Shown here: positions 10,747 to 22,400 of the stretch, piece after piece
Layout of the letters: each line of letters opens with the position of its first letter
Numbering within the stretch: the first letter of the stretch is position 1
Assembly (NCBI GenBank): GCA_039111635.1
Contig: JBCAQO010000003.1
Location: 3,926,690 to 3,990,689, forward strand
Direction of reading: 5' to 3'
Source: Heterobasidion occidentale
Taxonomy: Eukaryota > Basidiomycota > Agaricomycetes > Russulales > Bondarzewiaceae
DNA: 64,000 bases
The notes under the pieces: model-generated
What the model was told of the DNA's origin: nothing
Databases searched by the model: none
Seen by the model: only the letters and a program-made list of their open reading frames with translations
Made by a program: the position numbers and the translations under genes

Positions 10747-13700
10747 TCACGAAAAATACATTGATCCCATCATGCGCTCGTGCAGTGGGAGAAACCCCTT
10801 CTTGAACGCGTCCAGGTCAAAACCTTCCTCCTCACTCTCCCCCGTCTCCGACAGTGAGAGCCCTATTCTAACCTGCGGATCGTAATGGTACCGCGCTCGG
10901 GCGCAGACGGTGTTCGCATCTGCCGTCATTCGGGGAGGACACATCAAGTCAGTGTCGAGAGCGGCTACAAGGGGCGGCACACGTACAGTATACAGGAGCA
11001 GGGATGGACACCGAGCGCGTTGCGCGGGAATACACGTGGCACAGGACATATGACAGCTCTTGCAGCCCGTCGGCACTTCATGCGGGTCAGTACGGAGGCG
11101 AGAAGAGCGCTATAACGACACCAACGTGAATTTGTTCTCGTCGTAGAGCACATTGTAGTGCGCAGAGCGGCTCGTCCCGATGATTCCGGCGTGGCTTTGC
11201 AGGTAAAAGTTGAATTCAAGGGGGTTGACCACGCCTGTGTCAACGACCGTCCCCGCACGACAATTATCGCTCTTGTCCTTGTTTTTGGTATCTGTGGGAA
11301 AGAAGCGAGCGTGGTGCCGCTTGCCGACCACGACCAACGTGATTTTAGGCGCGATGCCCAGTGCTTGGCACGCATCTGGAAGCTGCGTTCAACAGTGCCC
11401 GTAAGCGTCGATTCGGTGAATGCTCACTCTGTATGAGGACAAGCTCTGATATTTGATGAGCGACAAGGACTATCAGGTTAGAAGGGGCACAGCCGATGTT
11501 CACCTTTCTCGAGTACTTGTTTGAATTCGCCTTCCGACACGCCATCTGTCCATCTCGTTGTAAGCGTGCTGTTCAAGTTTGCGGAGATGCGCATCACCTC
11601 GGTAGAAGATGAGGCGCTTGGGTGCCATGTTGTTTCTTCGCATGTACATCTCCAAGATATACTAAAAACACGGAAATTATTGAGACCGGTGTCAAGATTC
11701 TAAGCCAACATAGGACTTGCCTTGCTCATGTCTTCCAGGCCTTGTATCATCTCTACATTAGAGTCCTGAACTTCCATTCTCGCCACATATTTGGCATTGT
11801 GGCTGTCTATGTTTGCGACAACGGCAGCGAAGGATGGTCGATGCTGCACCCCGGGCCGCGGGTGCGTCACGTCCGCCCCTGGATCGAACTGATCATCCGA
11901 CTGAACACATACGAGACCGAGTTGACAGACGTACCCATTACGATGGTCGGGTGAACGGGATCGGTCAACATCGACACATGGGCGGGATCCGGGATGACGT
12001 TGATCCCTCCGAGTTTGGCATTGATCCTGTGAAGAGGTGGTCAATGAACATATGGAGTCGCCACTGGGCACTGGGGAGATGCACTTCAATGCTACATTCA
12101 CAAAATACTGCCGGCTGGCAGCGGTACATTTTGTCGACAGCATGCACTGCGTCATCACCCCGTCCTTCTCGATTAATGAGCAGAAGTATTGTGCGCGAGC
12201 ACCACGCCTTTGCGCACCTTCACATCCCCAAAGCTAGAGAATCAGGGCGGCGATGCGTGAGAGATCTCACAAGCAGATGGGTTTGGTGCTTACAACTTCA
12301 CATGCGCGTAGAGGTCATCTTGTCCGTCCCCCGGAAGGATGACGACGACTAGATCCGGACGGCCGTCCTTGCAGTTTTTGCATGCTTCTCGCAGTTGCTA
12401 ACACAGCACTGATACTCAGAACGGATGTCGACAGAGGGTTCGAGGATTGACGTGCCTTGCCTATGTCTCCTTGCCCATTTTCCCATTTCACATGAACCGG
12501 ATGTTGATTCATCGAGAGACCTAGACAGTTTGGATATCAGAGAGGTTCAGAAGCCACCTGGATGCTCGAGTTACCGACGCTTTCGCAGCCTGACACAAGG
12601 CTACATATCATCCCTTCTAGGCGTGACGGTTGAATCTGTTCCTGCGCTCATAAATAACCACTATCCACTGGTCGATGGTGGCGCATCCTTCATATACATG
12701 CTTGTCGATCCTGTCTTTGCTCAGATAGCGGCACAAGACAGATACTCGACGAGCACCTACATGTTCCATGCCCCATTTACTGGTAGCTTCAACACAGCAC
12801 GCTTAAACAGACGAGTCATTCAGCTAGATGGAAACAAGGCTTACGATGCTCTTTTGCCGGCCCTGCTCGCCGTATTTCAACGTCGGGGGATCAATGATGT
12901 GGGCGTTGACCCTCAACTCTTCCGGCGTGACTTTCATCCCAAAGTCCGTGAGGTATGCCGACTCGTTGTACTTGAGGGTCTGAAGCCTCTTCTGTAATCA
13001 ATTCAATCGGGATGAGAGAGAGAGAAAAGCTCACATTGAAGCCGTTCCGGATGCTTGCCAAGCGTTGCCCGGGTTTCATCATGGAGAACGCCAGAAAATC
13101 TCGCTTCTTGTCCTTGGGGATCTGACGTTTCATGAACTGCCCCGCGGGCACGTCACACATCTCGAGTGGAATCATGTCCCCGCGAGGCAGCTAACCAGCG
13201 TCAGTTGAAGTGAATGGCATGCCTGCTCAAACTTACCACTGCGCAGACCACCTCGGGATACATAAGAGGATGGTTGTGGTGATCCTTGAAGTAGTCGGCG
13301 ACCGTTGTTTCTTTGCCATCCAATGGGAAGGTCTCATCACAGGCACCTCTCCTGCTCAGTTTTACAATGCGAGATGAGTGCTGTCTGGAAGGCATGGTCA
13401 CTACAAGTCCACGCAGAAAGTGGTTCAGCCGGATCTGCTCCCGGAAGGGAAAGCCTCCTGTGGGGCCAAGGACATCACATTGCCTGCTGGAATGCCCAAG
13501 AAATCAAGACACAAGTCAATAAGACGGCCATGTTTGTACATGGCAGCCGTTGAGATATCAATGTTAATAAGCATCCTTCCAATGCCCGGACGGACGGATT
13601 GGAAATAGCCTCGCCATAGATTAATACCACCTCCGATGGGCCGCATCCCCTCATTTGTGTAGAAAGAACGAGAATTAAACGGATAACAAGAGTTTGGCTC

Positions 13701-14980
13701 CATTCGCACTACCGTGTTGAGTGCCTGGTGCATAGAGGTTTGTCAATGTCCGAGCACTCAAAGAAAGGCATGCCAATTTACGGTAACGGCGGATGTGAGC
13801 GCACGCTCTTCGTTGGATTGTTGGCCGTTGACGAAGCGAGAAAGCAATCTGATAGGCGTCAGATATATGAGTCTGACACTCAACATGGGGAAGTACGCAC
13901 TCGGGGTTTATTTCTGCGACGTGTACCAACCGGACACTGTATACCTTGGGGCCGCGTCGTTGGACGGCAGTCGTCTTGTCGGCGTTTGCGTTTGCGTCCG
14001 CGTCCGCGTCGGTGTTGGCGTTGGCGTTGGCGTTGGCATTGGTGTCGGCGTTGGCATTGGCGTCGGCATCGGTAGTGGCGTCGGCAGCGGCATTGGTGTC
14101 GGCGGCGGCGGCATCAGCCTTGGGGGGCGCTTTTGACATGACGACATCAAACTGCAATTCATCCCTGATTCAGAACGTGAACGAACAAATGTGGGGAAAG
14201 TCGTACCTCGGCGCTCTCGCCGAACTCGAGCTTCTGGGTGGTGAAAAAATTCTTGCGGCCATCGTAGACGCCACGAAGGCTGAAGATGTCCGGCCTGACT
14301 TCATGCTGCAGCTTGCGGATGATTTCGAACGAATGCCGAAGTGAGAGTTTCTCGCCCGATGGCGAGATGACTATATTCGTGTCGATCAAATCTGACTCGC
14401 GAAGATGAACGCCGAGCTTACCGACTGTGCGAGGATATAAAGCCTTCCATCAGTCAAGAAGGTGCAAGTAGGATATAGGAGACAGACCGTCATAAAGGTG
14501 AATTATGCACTCAGGGATGCTGGTTTCAAAAAAGTTGGTCGAAACGATTATATGCTTTCCCCTGTTGCCGCTCAAGTTAGGGCGCTTGACGCCGACGGCC
14601 TCGACGGGAGCAGGCGGCAGAGATGGCGAGTCGTCTGCCTCCGACTCCAACAGCACGGATGCTTCCACGGATGCATGCTCTTGCTCGACAAGAGACCCTT
14701 CGTTTGTCGCTGCGATCTGCTGAGGGGGCTGGTGACCCGTTCCGCGACCGCGCCAGAACGGTTGGCCTCTGCGTTCGCCACCGCCGCGAGACCAACCCCT
14801 ACCTTCGCCTCTACCTCCGCCCCTACCTCCGCCTCTACCCCTTCCTCTGCCCCCGTCTCCTCTGCCCCTGCCTCTGCCCCTGCCTCCCCAATGCCCGTGG
14901 CCACGATCTGCGCCTCTGAAATCGGACCCCCCGCCCCCAGTATTTGCTTGTTGGTTTCTCGATTCGTCTCGAGGAGGCAT
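10747..14980 (-). CDS. Argonaute (RNA-silencing effector) with intact DEDH tetrad; two one-base frame breaks
   Basis: Cytoplasmic small-RNA-guided slicer of the RNAi/quelling pathway. The ATG at 14980 opens [11 protein letters not shown]; a TATATA lies about 62 bases upstream. Domain order: Arg/Gly-rich tail (about residues 20-75); N domain ([20 protein letters not shown]) with a long Ala/Asp/Asn insertion (about 13978-14120); ArgoL1 ([20 protein letters not shown]); PAZ end ([20 protein letters not shown]); linker ([14 protein letters not shown]); MID ([26 protein letters not shown]); PIWI to MYFS stop (10747). Catalytic residues are Asp in GADVTHP (11871), Glu in [11 protein letters not shown] (11752), Asp in [10 protein letters not shown] (about 11544) and His in [11 protein letters not shown] (11159). 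About 18 short exons; two introns start GC (after GDIGK and after EDMSK). The frame breaks near 13490 and near 12630, each fixed by one extra base, with conserved motifs resuming directly. If these are real mutations the gene is dead; I think consensus error is likelier. Confidence 0.92.
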
Positions 14981-16944
14981 TTGAAGTGTTTGCGCGCTTT
15001 GAGGATACAGTGGATCCTGCGGTACCAGCACTTTCAAGCAGTATATAAAGCCCAAGGATCGCGCAGCGCGCAGAGGGGAGACGTGTATTCTAGCTTGTCA
15101 TGTCTTTCCTCTGCTCCGCTGCACAGCCTATAAGATCGAGATGAAAGAGATGCTAGAGCGCTTCGGCGAACGGCGAGCCAATTGAAAGCACGCTCGACGT
15201 AGTCCCAGCGCTCACACCATCGGGCACGCAGGCTGCGCAGTTTCTAGGAGGAACAATGCGTACGGATGGAGAGAGAGCCGGACTATTTATGCGCTCCTTG
15301 CGCGTGTCGCTGCGAGACGAGGGATGAGCGGACAGCGCGCGTCGCCCCAGGCGGTGTGCGAGATGCCTGCGCGCGGAACGCCGCAGAGATGATCAAGGGC
15401 GGGAGACGCGACACCCGCAGCCTGTACTGAGAGGATCGCAGCCCGCAACGATCCCGGAACGCATAGCGAGCCTCTACACGCACGGCACCGACATCCACCT
15501 CGGCATCGGGGAGCACATGCGCGCGCGCAAGCGGACAATCCTGCGCGCCGAGCACCCCGTATGCGACCCGAGGAGTGTGCCGGTGTTGATATCTGCGGAG
15601 GCGGCTGGGCCGCGCAAAATGTGCGCGAGGCTGTATGATCGCAGTCCTACCCTTCTCCAGCTTAGACAAATGCAAGCACGTTTGATACTGCGGTACAGCC
15701 AGCAGGGAGAGGAGCTGCGATGCACCAAGACGTGACTTGGTGTAAGCAAGCGAGACACGACGCAACTTTGAGCAGCGCCAGGCTCGCTGCGGCCCAGATG
15801 CCCGGCTCTGGAGGAAGCGCCAAGTGCACAGGGAGAAGAGCCCAGACTAGAACGTGGGATGCGCGAGCGCTGTATGACGCAGGCCCTCTCTTGGTAGTAG
15901 ATCCTAAGTGCGGCGCAGTGCGCGCAAACAGCAGGACCGAAGTCGTGTATTGTCCCAGGACCGCTTGAAATCAGAAGCGGAATCCATGCACGCATCAGAG
16001 CCGAGGCATGGCGTTCCAGCACAACAAAGCGGGTCGCCAAAGATTTCCAGCCTGCGATTCGAAGTAATAGGTCAAGGCCGTTCAGAGTGAAAAACTACTT
16101 ACTAGGTCGCGATGCATCGAGCAGCTGTGCTCACGTGCTGGGAAACCGACAACGCGACGCGTCTCCGAGGCGCGTCGTCCAGCTTGATGCACCCGATCGA
16201 CCCACCGCTCTCCACTTCTACCGAATGAGAACATCACCACTCACCACATTATCCCACAAAAATGCTCCTCGCGACAACTCCTCTACTCAAAGATGGGCGA
16301 GAACCATAGAAAGCCGCACGCCCGCGCATCGACTCACCCTTGACTTACCGCGCGCACGCATACACACGAGTCTTACCCTCGATGGTCGATGAGCGGCATT
16401 CACATACGCATATAGTCATCCTCTTCAACAAGACGCATCTACTACGGCATACTACTATAGTCAGACGGACACAAAACCGGCCCACAGCGTAAAGTAAGTG
16501 GAAGTCATATCATACCAGTACTTAACCCATACGCAGGCATCGCACAGCGCGGGGCGAAAACAGTCCGGCGACGGAGATCAGATTATTTATACAGACGACA
16601 CGACACGACACGCGATATAAAACAGACACAACGGGACAGCGAGAAAAAACGCGATACGGAGCCAGAAAGCCAGGAGAGACCAAGAGACAATAAACACGAG
16701 ACGAGACGAAAGGCGGCCCACCAGAAACAGGCCTATACACAGAACTAAAACTAAATCGAATGGAAAAAAAGGAATGGAAATAACAGAACGCGGAGCCCGG
16801 CGCATACATATGGACGAGGCGAGAGCGCGAGAACGCCCGGACGGAGGGGGCACTGGCATGTTCACGCGCAGAGACGCGGCGCGGACCTAAAAAAAACAGG
16901 ATAGAATAAAGAGAGAACGGAGCGGACGCGCGGCGTCCACGGGC
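14981..16944. other. intergenic: Argonaute promoter side and 3' region of the zinc-finger gene
   Basis: Nearly 2 kb. Positions 15050-16080 are mixed composition with many short open frames on both strands and no domain. From about 16100 to 16940 the plus strand is A- and C-rich, meaning the minus transcript is T- and G-rich, as expected for the long 3' untranslated region of the minus-strand zinc-finger gene ending at 16945. No RNA gene is recognised. Confidence 0.5.
15042..15047 (-). promoter_or_regulatory. TATA element upstream of the Argonaute gene
   Basis: TATATA sits about 62 bases before the ATG at 14980. This supports that start over the in-frame upstream ATG at 15055, which would lie upstream of the TATA element. 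Confidence 0.5.
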
Positions 16945-19497
16945 TCACGCCTCGAGCTTCACGTACTCGCTCCCCGCGCTCGCCTTCTCCGCTGCGTCGA
17001 CCGCCTCTAGCAGCTCCAGCTCCTCGTCTACCTCGCCCCCGCGCGCGTACCCACGCTTCCACGCCTTGCCCCGCTTCACGCCGCTCGCCGCTGCTGCCGC
17101 AGGGTCCACGACCATCGCGTCCCCCTCCCCCTCCCCCTCGATATCATGCTCGAGCTCGTCTGTGCTCCCGTCCGCGTCTACGTCCTCGTCCCCGCTCCCC
17201 GCCAGCGCGCGGTGCGAGTGCGAGTGCACACGCAGATGCGTGGCCCGCGCGGACGACGCGCTGCTCCGCCCCTCGGGCGACCGCGAGCCCTCCTCCGCGC
17301 CGCCCCCCTCGTGCTTCATGAGCCGCACCGGCGGGCTCGCGAGCACCGTGTCCGTGCGCCGCAGGCTGCTCGCGGCGCTGAGCCCGTTCCGCCCGCTGCC
17401 GGAGTGGGTATGCGGCGCGGGGAACGACGCGTGCGGGTGCAAGTGCATGTGCGGGTGCGCGCCCGACGTGGGCGCGCCGTCCAGCGCGGCGTGGCTCGCG
17501 CTCACGGTGATCGCCGCGCCGGGGCCAGGCATCGTCCCGCGGCGCTCCACGCGCTTCATCTTTTTGCGGCACCTGGTGAAAAAAAAACAAGGGTCAGGAT
17601 TCGCCGGCGCCGAGAGCTCGCGCGCGCACACGCACCGATCACACACGGTACCGGGGCCCTCGGGCCCGGGCCCCCACTTTTCGACGCATTTGCCGTCCTT
17701 GTAGCGCCCGGGAAGGCCGCACTGGCGGCAGATGCGCTGGCCCTTGTCGTTCGTGGGCGGGTACGACCCGCCGGTGGGCGCGAGCGCCGCGCGAGGCAAG
17801 TCTGAGGAAAGAGGACGGTATCAGTATCAACGCCCTCCTGGAGGGAGAACAAGAAAAAGCCCACCAATGCCGTTGCCGTTGCCGTTCGTCTTCACGCCCA
17901 CCGTCGCGGGCACGGCGCCCGGCGAGGCGGTGCCCGCGAGCTTCTTCCCTGGGGGGCCCGTCACGGGCGGCGCAAACACATGCGTCTGGTAGCTCTGGAG
18001 CGCGGGGCCATGAGCGGGGCTGCGCTGCGCCGAGGGTAGTGACGGGTGCGGGTGGGACGGCGGCGGGGCGGGGTGCGCGGTAGGTGGGTGCACGCTCCCA
18101 CGCCCGCGCAGACCGGGGAGTGGGTAGTCGGGAGAGGGCGCGCGGTAGAAGGGTGCACGGCCGCCTAGTGCGCCGACAGAGGCCGAGGGTGCGAGGGGGG
18201 CGCCGGTGGGGGAGTTGGCGCGGGAGCGGTCGTCGGTGGCGACCTGGAGGAGCATCTCGTCGAGCGAGAGCGAGGAGGAGCGCGAGCGCGAGCGGTGGCC
18301 GTCAGTGTGCGAGGGCGTACGAGAGCGCGGGCGGCCGCGGCTGTGCGAGGGGGCAGGAATGTAGTGGTGCGGGTGGGGTGGGGGGAGGTGAGCATGGATC
18401 GGAGGGAGGCTGGGGTGAGCGTGAGCGTGGTGAGATTGTGAGTAGGAGGAAGGGTGGAGGTAGGGGTTCGGCGGTGGGAGATAGGTCTGTCGGGAGAGAA
18501 AGGGTGAGCACTGGGAAGCAAGGAGATGCAGGAAGGAGAGACGGACGTCGTCGTTATAGCGGGCACTGCGATGCCGCTTGGTGGGTGGCCCAAGGTCGTC
18601 TGCGGCGTCGTCGCGCGGGCGAACGCGGCCAGGGTGGGGGTTCGGCGGAGGGGGGAGGGGAAGCGACGGAAGCGACGAAAAGGGCTGCTGAAAGCTGCTG
18701 CGCGGAGTGGGGCCGCGGGCTGCGAAGGCGGTGGGGTACTGTTGCTGCGGGTGACGCGCCGCCGAGGCCGAGGACGAGGGGTGGCTCTGCTGGTAATGGT
18801 GCTGGTGTTGGAGAGTGGTGTGGTTGGGGGCAGGCGGTGAGGCGGCGGGGCTAGAAGCGGTGCCGTTGAGGGCGAGCTTTGCGGCGCCGTCACGGACGGC
18901 ATGGGCGAAGCTGGCGCGGGCGTCTGCGGCGCGGAGCTCTGCGTGCTGGAGGAAGCGATCGAGGTCGGCCCAAGCATCTGTGAGGCTGCGGAGGCGGGCG
19001 TCGGCATCGAGGTGGGCTGCGCGCTCTGCGTCTAGCTTTGCCTCGAGGTCGAGGATGGCCTTGAGCGCGGGTTTTGGGAGGGACGAGACCGGGGGGGACG
19101 GCGGGGGGGACTCCTGCTGGTTGGCAGAGATGACGTTGAGGAGGTAGTCGAGGCGATCTGCACGGCGCTTTGTTGCGTGGAGCTCGTGCTTGAGGTCCTC
19201 GTTTTCCTGAAGGACGGTGGAGAGGATGAGGGCGAGCTGGGCGGGCGGGGGCTGGGGGTTGCCGTTGACGCTAGAGGGCGGGGGCGGGGGGGGCTGCTGG
19301 TGGTGGCGGGGCGGGGGCGGGTGTGGCGGGCTGAGCCGGGGGCTGGGGTTGTTGTTGTTGTTGCTGGGGGGGAGAAGGGTCGGGGGCGTCGGTCGGAGGG
19401 ACAGAGAGGTGCGGAGGGCTGTTCGGGGAAGAGGAGATGTGGTCCATTGGGAAGAGGACTGGAGGGGGGGGCAGAGAGGGGGCTTGGGGGAGAGCAT
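16945..19497 (-). CDS. GATA-like zinc-finger transcriptional regulator with long low-complexity N-terminus
   Basis: Probable nuclear DNA-binding protein. Exons 19497-17865, 17801-17636 and 17572-16945 give 808 residues in phase. A single zinc module around residues 569-601 reads ICRQCGLPGRY...TVCDRC (C-x2-C-x25-C-x2-C), followed by basic RKKMKRVERRGT. The loop is longer than in classical GATA fingers (17-20). Upstream are Pro/Ser/Asn/Gln-rich segments, a heptad-like stretch (LILSTVLQENEDLKHEL and on to LDAERAAHLDADARLRSL, about residues 85-185) that should be a coiled coil for dimerisation, and an SR-like segment (HRSRSRSSSLSLDEML). The C-terminus is acidic with a KRGKAWKRGY nuclear-localisation-like patch. 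A second ATG at 19447 in another frame opens a protein-like MDHISSSPNSPPHLSVPP run; joining it to the body needs a frame change in the poly-C tracts near 19280, so the true N-terminus is uncertain. Confidence 0.82.
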
Positions 19498-22400
19498 GGA
19501 CGGACCGGAGAGGAGAGGAGATATAGGGCGTGGGCAGCGTGTGGCGGAGCGTGGCGATCTCTGCGCGAGGGCGCGGCCACGGCGCTGCTACGTCACGTCC
19601 GTCACCGCCGTCACGCGAACCTTTGCCGTAACCGCCTCCGACCCACACACGTGGCGCTATCCCGCCCGCCCTCGCCCGCGTCCCCGATCCCCCATCAGAT
19701 GACTCGCATCGCAGCCCTCGGCCCTCGTCCGTCACGCATGTCACCCACCAGCGTTTCCCGCCCTCCCCAGCGGCCGTTGCCCAGTCCCGGCCCCCGCATC
19801 GCCCACTCCTCCTCGGCCCTTCCCTCTTCCCTTTTGCACCCACATCATCCATCCAGTACGTACGTACGCGTTCTATAATACCATACCCTACGGCACCCGT
19901 CCCTTCCACCCCCAGCGCCGTCCAGATCCGCGCTTGCGGACGCGATCGCAAGCTTCCATGCATCCATCCCTCTGTGACCCGCACATCACGCACGTCCCTC
20001 CCATCCCGTACTGTACCTTTTCCCCTTTTCTTTTCCTCTCGCTTGTTTCGAACACCGTCGCTCGCGCCCAACGCTGTCCGCCCCACTCGCTCTACATCCG
20101 GTACCCCTCCGTCTGATCGCACACGTCCGGCGCGTCCCCTGCCTGTTTGCGCAGCCACTCGCAACAGATACCTAGATAGCCCAGAGAGGCGCGTCGACGA
20201 ACCTCAGCCCGTCCAGCTGACCTCTCCGTCTCCCCTTCTCAGACTCTCTCGGGGCGCCCAATGCCCATCCCACCCTCACGGCCACACGCCCCCGCCGCGC
20301 TGATGCCTGCCACCCCGCGATACCTCCTCTCCAGCACGCACCGCGGCCCGCAGACGCTCCCAATATGCACCGCACCCCCCAGACGCGCTTCTCCCGTCCC
20401 GCGCGACGCCATGCCACGCCCTCCACACGCGCCCGCCTTCCGTCCTTCCCTTCTTCGCTCGCTCGAGGCCCTCCCCCCCACAACGCGCCGTGACGATCGC
20501 CTGCAATCGGGAACCGGCGCAGCCGTCCCACCCAAGTCGGACGCGAACTCGCTGGACCGCGTTCCGCCCGCTTTCCGTCCCTAGTAACGCACAGCACGCA
20601 ACGCACCCAGTGGATGCACGCGTCCATCCTCGATGCGCCGTGATCGCGATGCGTTGCACGATGCACCCCGCACCGCTCGTCCAGTCGCGCAGCTCTCACG
20701 TTCACCGCCGTGAGTCGCCCACGTACCTGCCTCCCCTTGGTCGCGCTCGATCCTCATCAGCTCCCCAGGCTCCAGATCGCGCCGTCAGGACAGACGATTC
20801 CCGTCTGACAGAGATCATCACCTCGCCCTTCACGAACGAGGTGCGCAGCGCCACACCGGCGACGACGCCAACGACCCACCCGGCTCGCCGGCACCCGCGT
20901 CACGCTTCCCCGCGTCCCACTCCCTAGCCCATTCATCCGCAGCCCCACACCCACATCCAGCCACGCGCGCACAAGGTTCGCGCTTCGCACGGGACGCAGG
21001 CACGACCGCACGGCGCGCGGCGCAGCGCCTTCGCATGCCTCCGAGCCGCCCCGTTTCCACCCCTCGTATCCCCTCGCATCGCGCCCGAGGTCACGCACCG
21101 CGCTCCCACGTCTCCGCGCACGTCCGCACGTCCACACGCCCCACCCCACCCGTCGCCCCCCTTCGGCCCTCGCTCGCCTTGGCTCCGCGCGGCGCGGCGG
21201 CTTCGCCGTGCGGTGCCTGCGCTTCTGGTCGGGAACGTGGGCACCGCGCGCTCGACCGCCCTCGGACCGCCCTCGGAATCGGACGCGGAATCGGACGCCC
21301 GCGCGGACGCGGACAGCTCGCCTTGGCGTGGAGACGCCGCACGGGCACGGGCACTTTGAGCGCACGCGGACGCGGACGCGCTGGGAACGAGCGGCGAGGG
21401 CACGGCGCTGGACGGGACTGGGCACCTGTCACGCCACGACACGCCAGACTGCGCGGCGCTTCGACGTCGAACGTTGACGAGTGGATCGCGCGCGCGCTCG
21501 CGGCCCGAGGGAGGCTCGAAGCCGAATTCGCTCCCCCGCGCGCGCCCCCATTCGCACACCCTGCCGCACCCACGCGCCCACGCCATTCAGTCGAACGCGC
21601 GCGCCCACGCCTGCGCCCGCGCCCGTGTGCGCGGGCCACCACCACGCCCCCTGGCTTCCCATCTTCCGCACGCCGCTTCGCGTGTCCGACTTCCCCATCG
21701 CGTATCTCCGACGCCGGCGCCGATATCCGCTTCCCAGCATCGTTTCCCGACTCGACCGCCCTATCGTGGCCATCTTGATCGCCATCGCCGCCATCATCGC
21801 CGTCGCCATCGCCACCCTCATCGTCATCGACATCGCCATCGCCTGCCCCCGACCCCGACCGACCCGACCTGGCTGCCATGGGCCCTTGGGGTCTAGCCGC
21901 CGCCGGAGCGCGCCACGACCACGACTGCGCCTGGGGCTCGGTACGCCCCTGTACGCCCCTCGCTCGCATCGACCCGAGCGGGATTGATCGATGCCCACGG
22001 CGTCCCCCCCGGCGACGCCGAGCAGTCGCCGAGCCCGAGTCGCGTCGATCCGCGCCGGCTGTTCAGTCCCCGCGTGCTAAAATTGAGGACGGGCACCGTG
22101 GGGGGAGACCCTGCACGGGCGCCTTCGCGACCTCCGTGCACGCCACACCAATCCACACGCGGCCGTGGGCTGTGGGCGAGCGAGCGCGCGCGCGCGGACG
22201 CCCGGGCGATCGCCGTCGTCATCGGCTCGCTTCGATGACGATGATCATCCCCCGAATCTGCCTGCCATGACGCGCGTTGCCGATACCGCGCCTGCTCTCA
22301 CTGCCCCCGAGACCGCACGGCGCGGCGCGTGATCCCGCCTCGTGCCGCCGGCGTTCCTGCACCAGCGCGCGCCGAACCCGGACGCGGCTCGCACGCCCCC

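Noticed and set aside
12425..12997. 190-codon plus-strand frame
   Set aside because: Antisense to the MID-region exons of Argonaute, whose family motifs are clear on the minus strand.
10747..14980. Calling Argonaute a pseudogene outright
   Set aside because: Only two one-base losses, conserved motifs on both sides, all four catalytic residues kept, and the same kind of break in three other genes.
14450..15133. Plus-strand frame rich in Thr/Ser/Ala/Pro
   Set aside because: Antisense shadow of the Arg/Gly-rich Argonaute N-terminus.
17066..19878. Plus-strand frames over the zinc-finger gene
   Set aside because: Antisense to exons with a clear CRQC...CDRC zinc module and consistent splicing on the minus strand.
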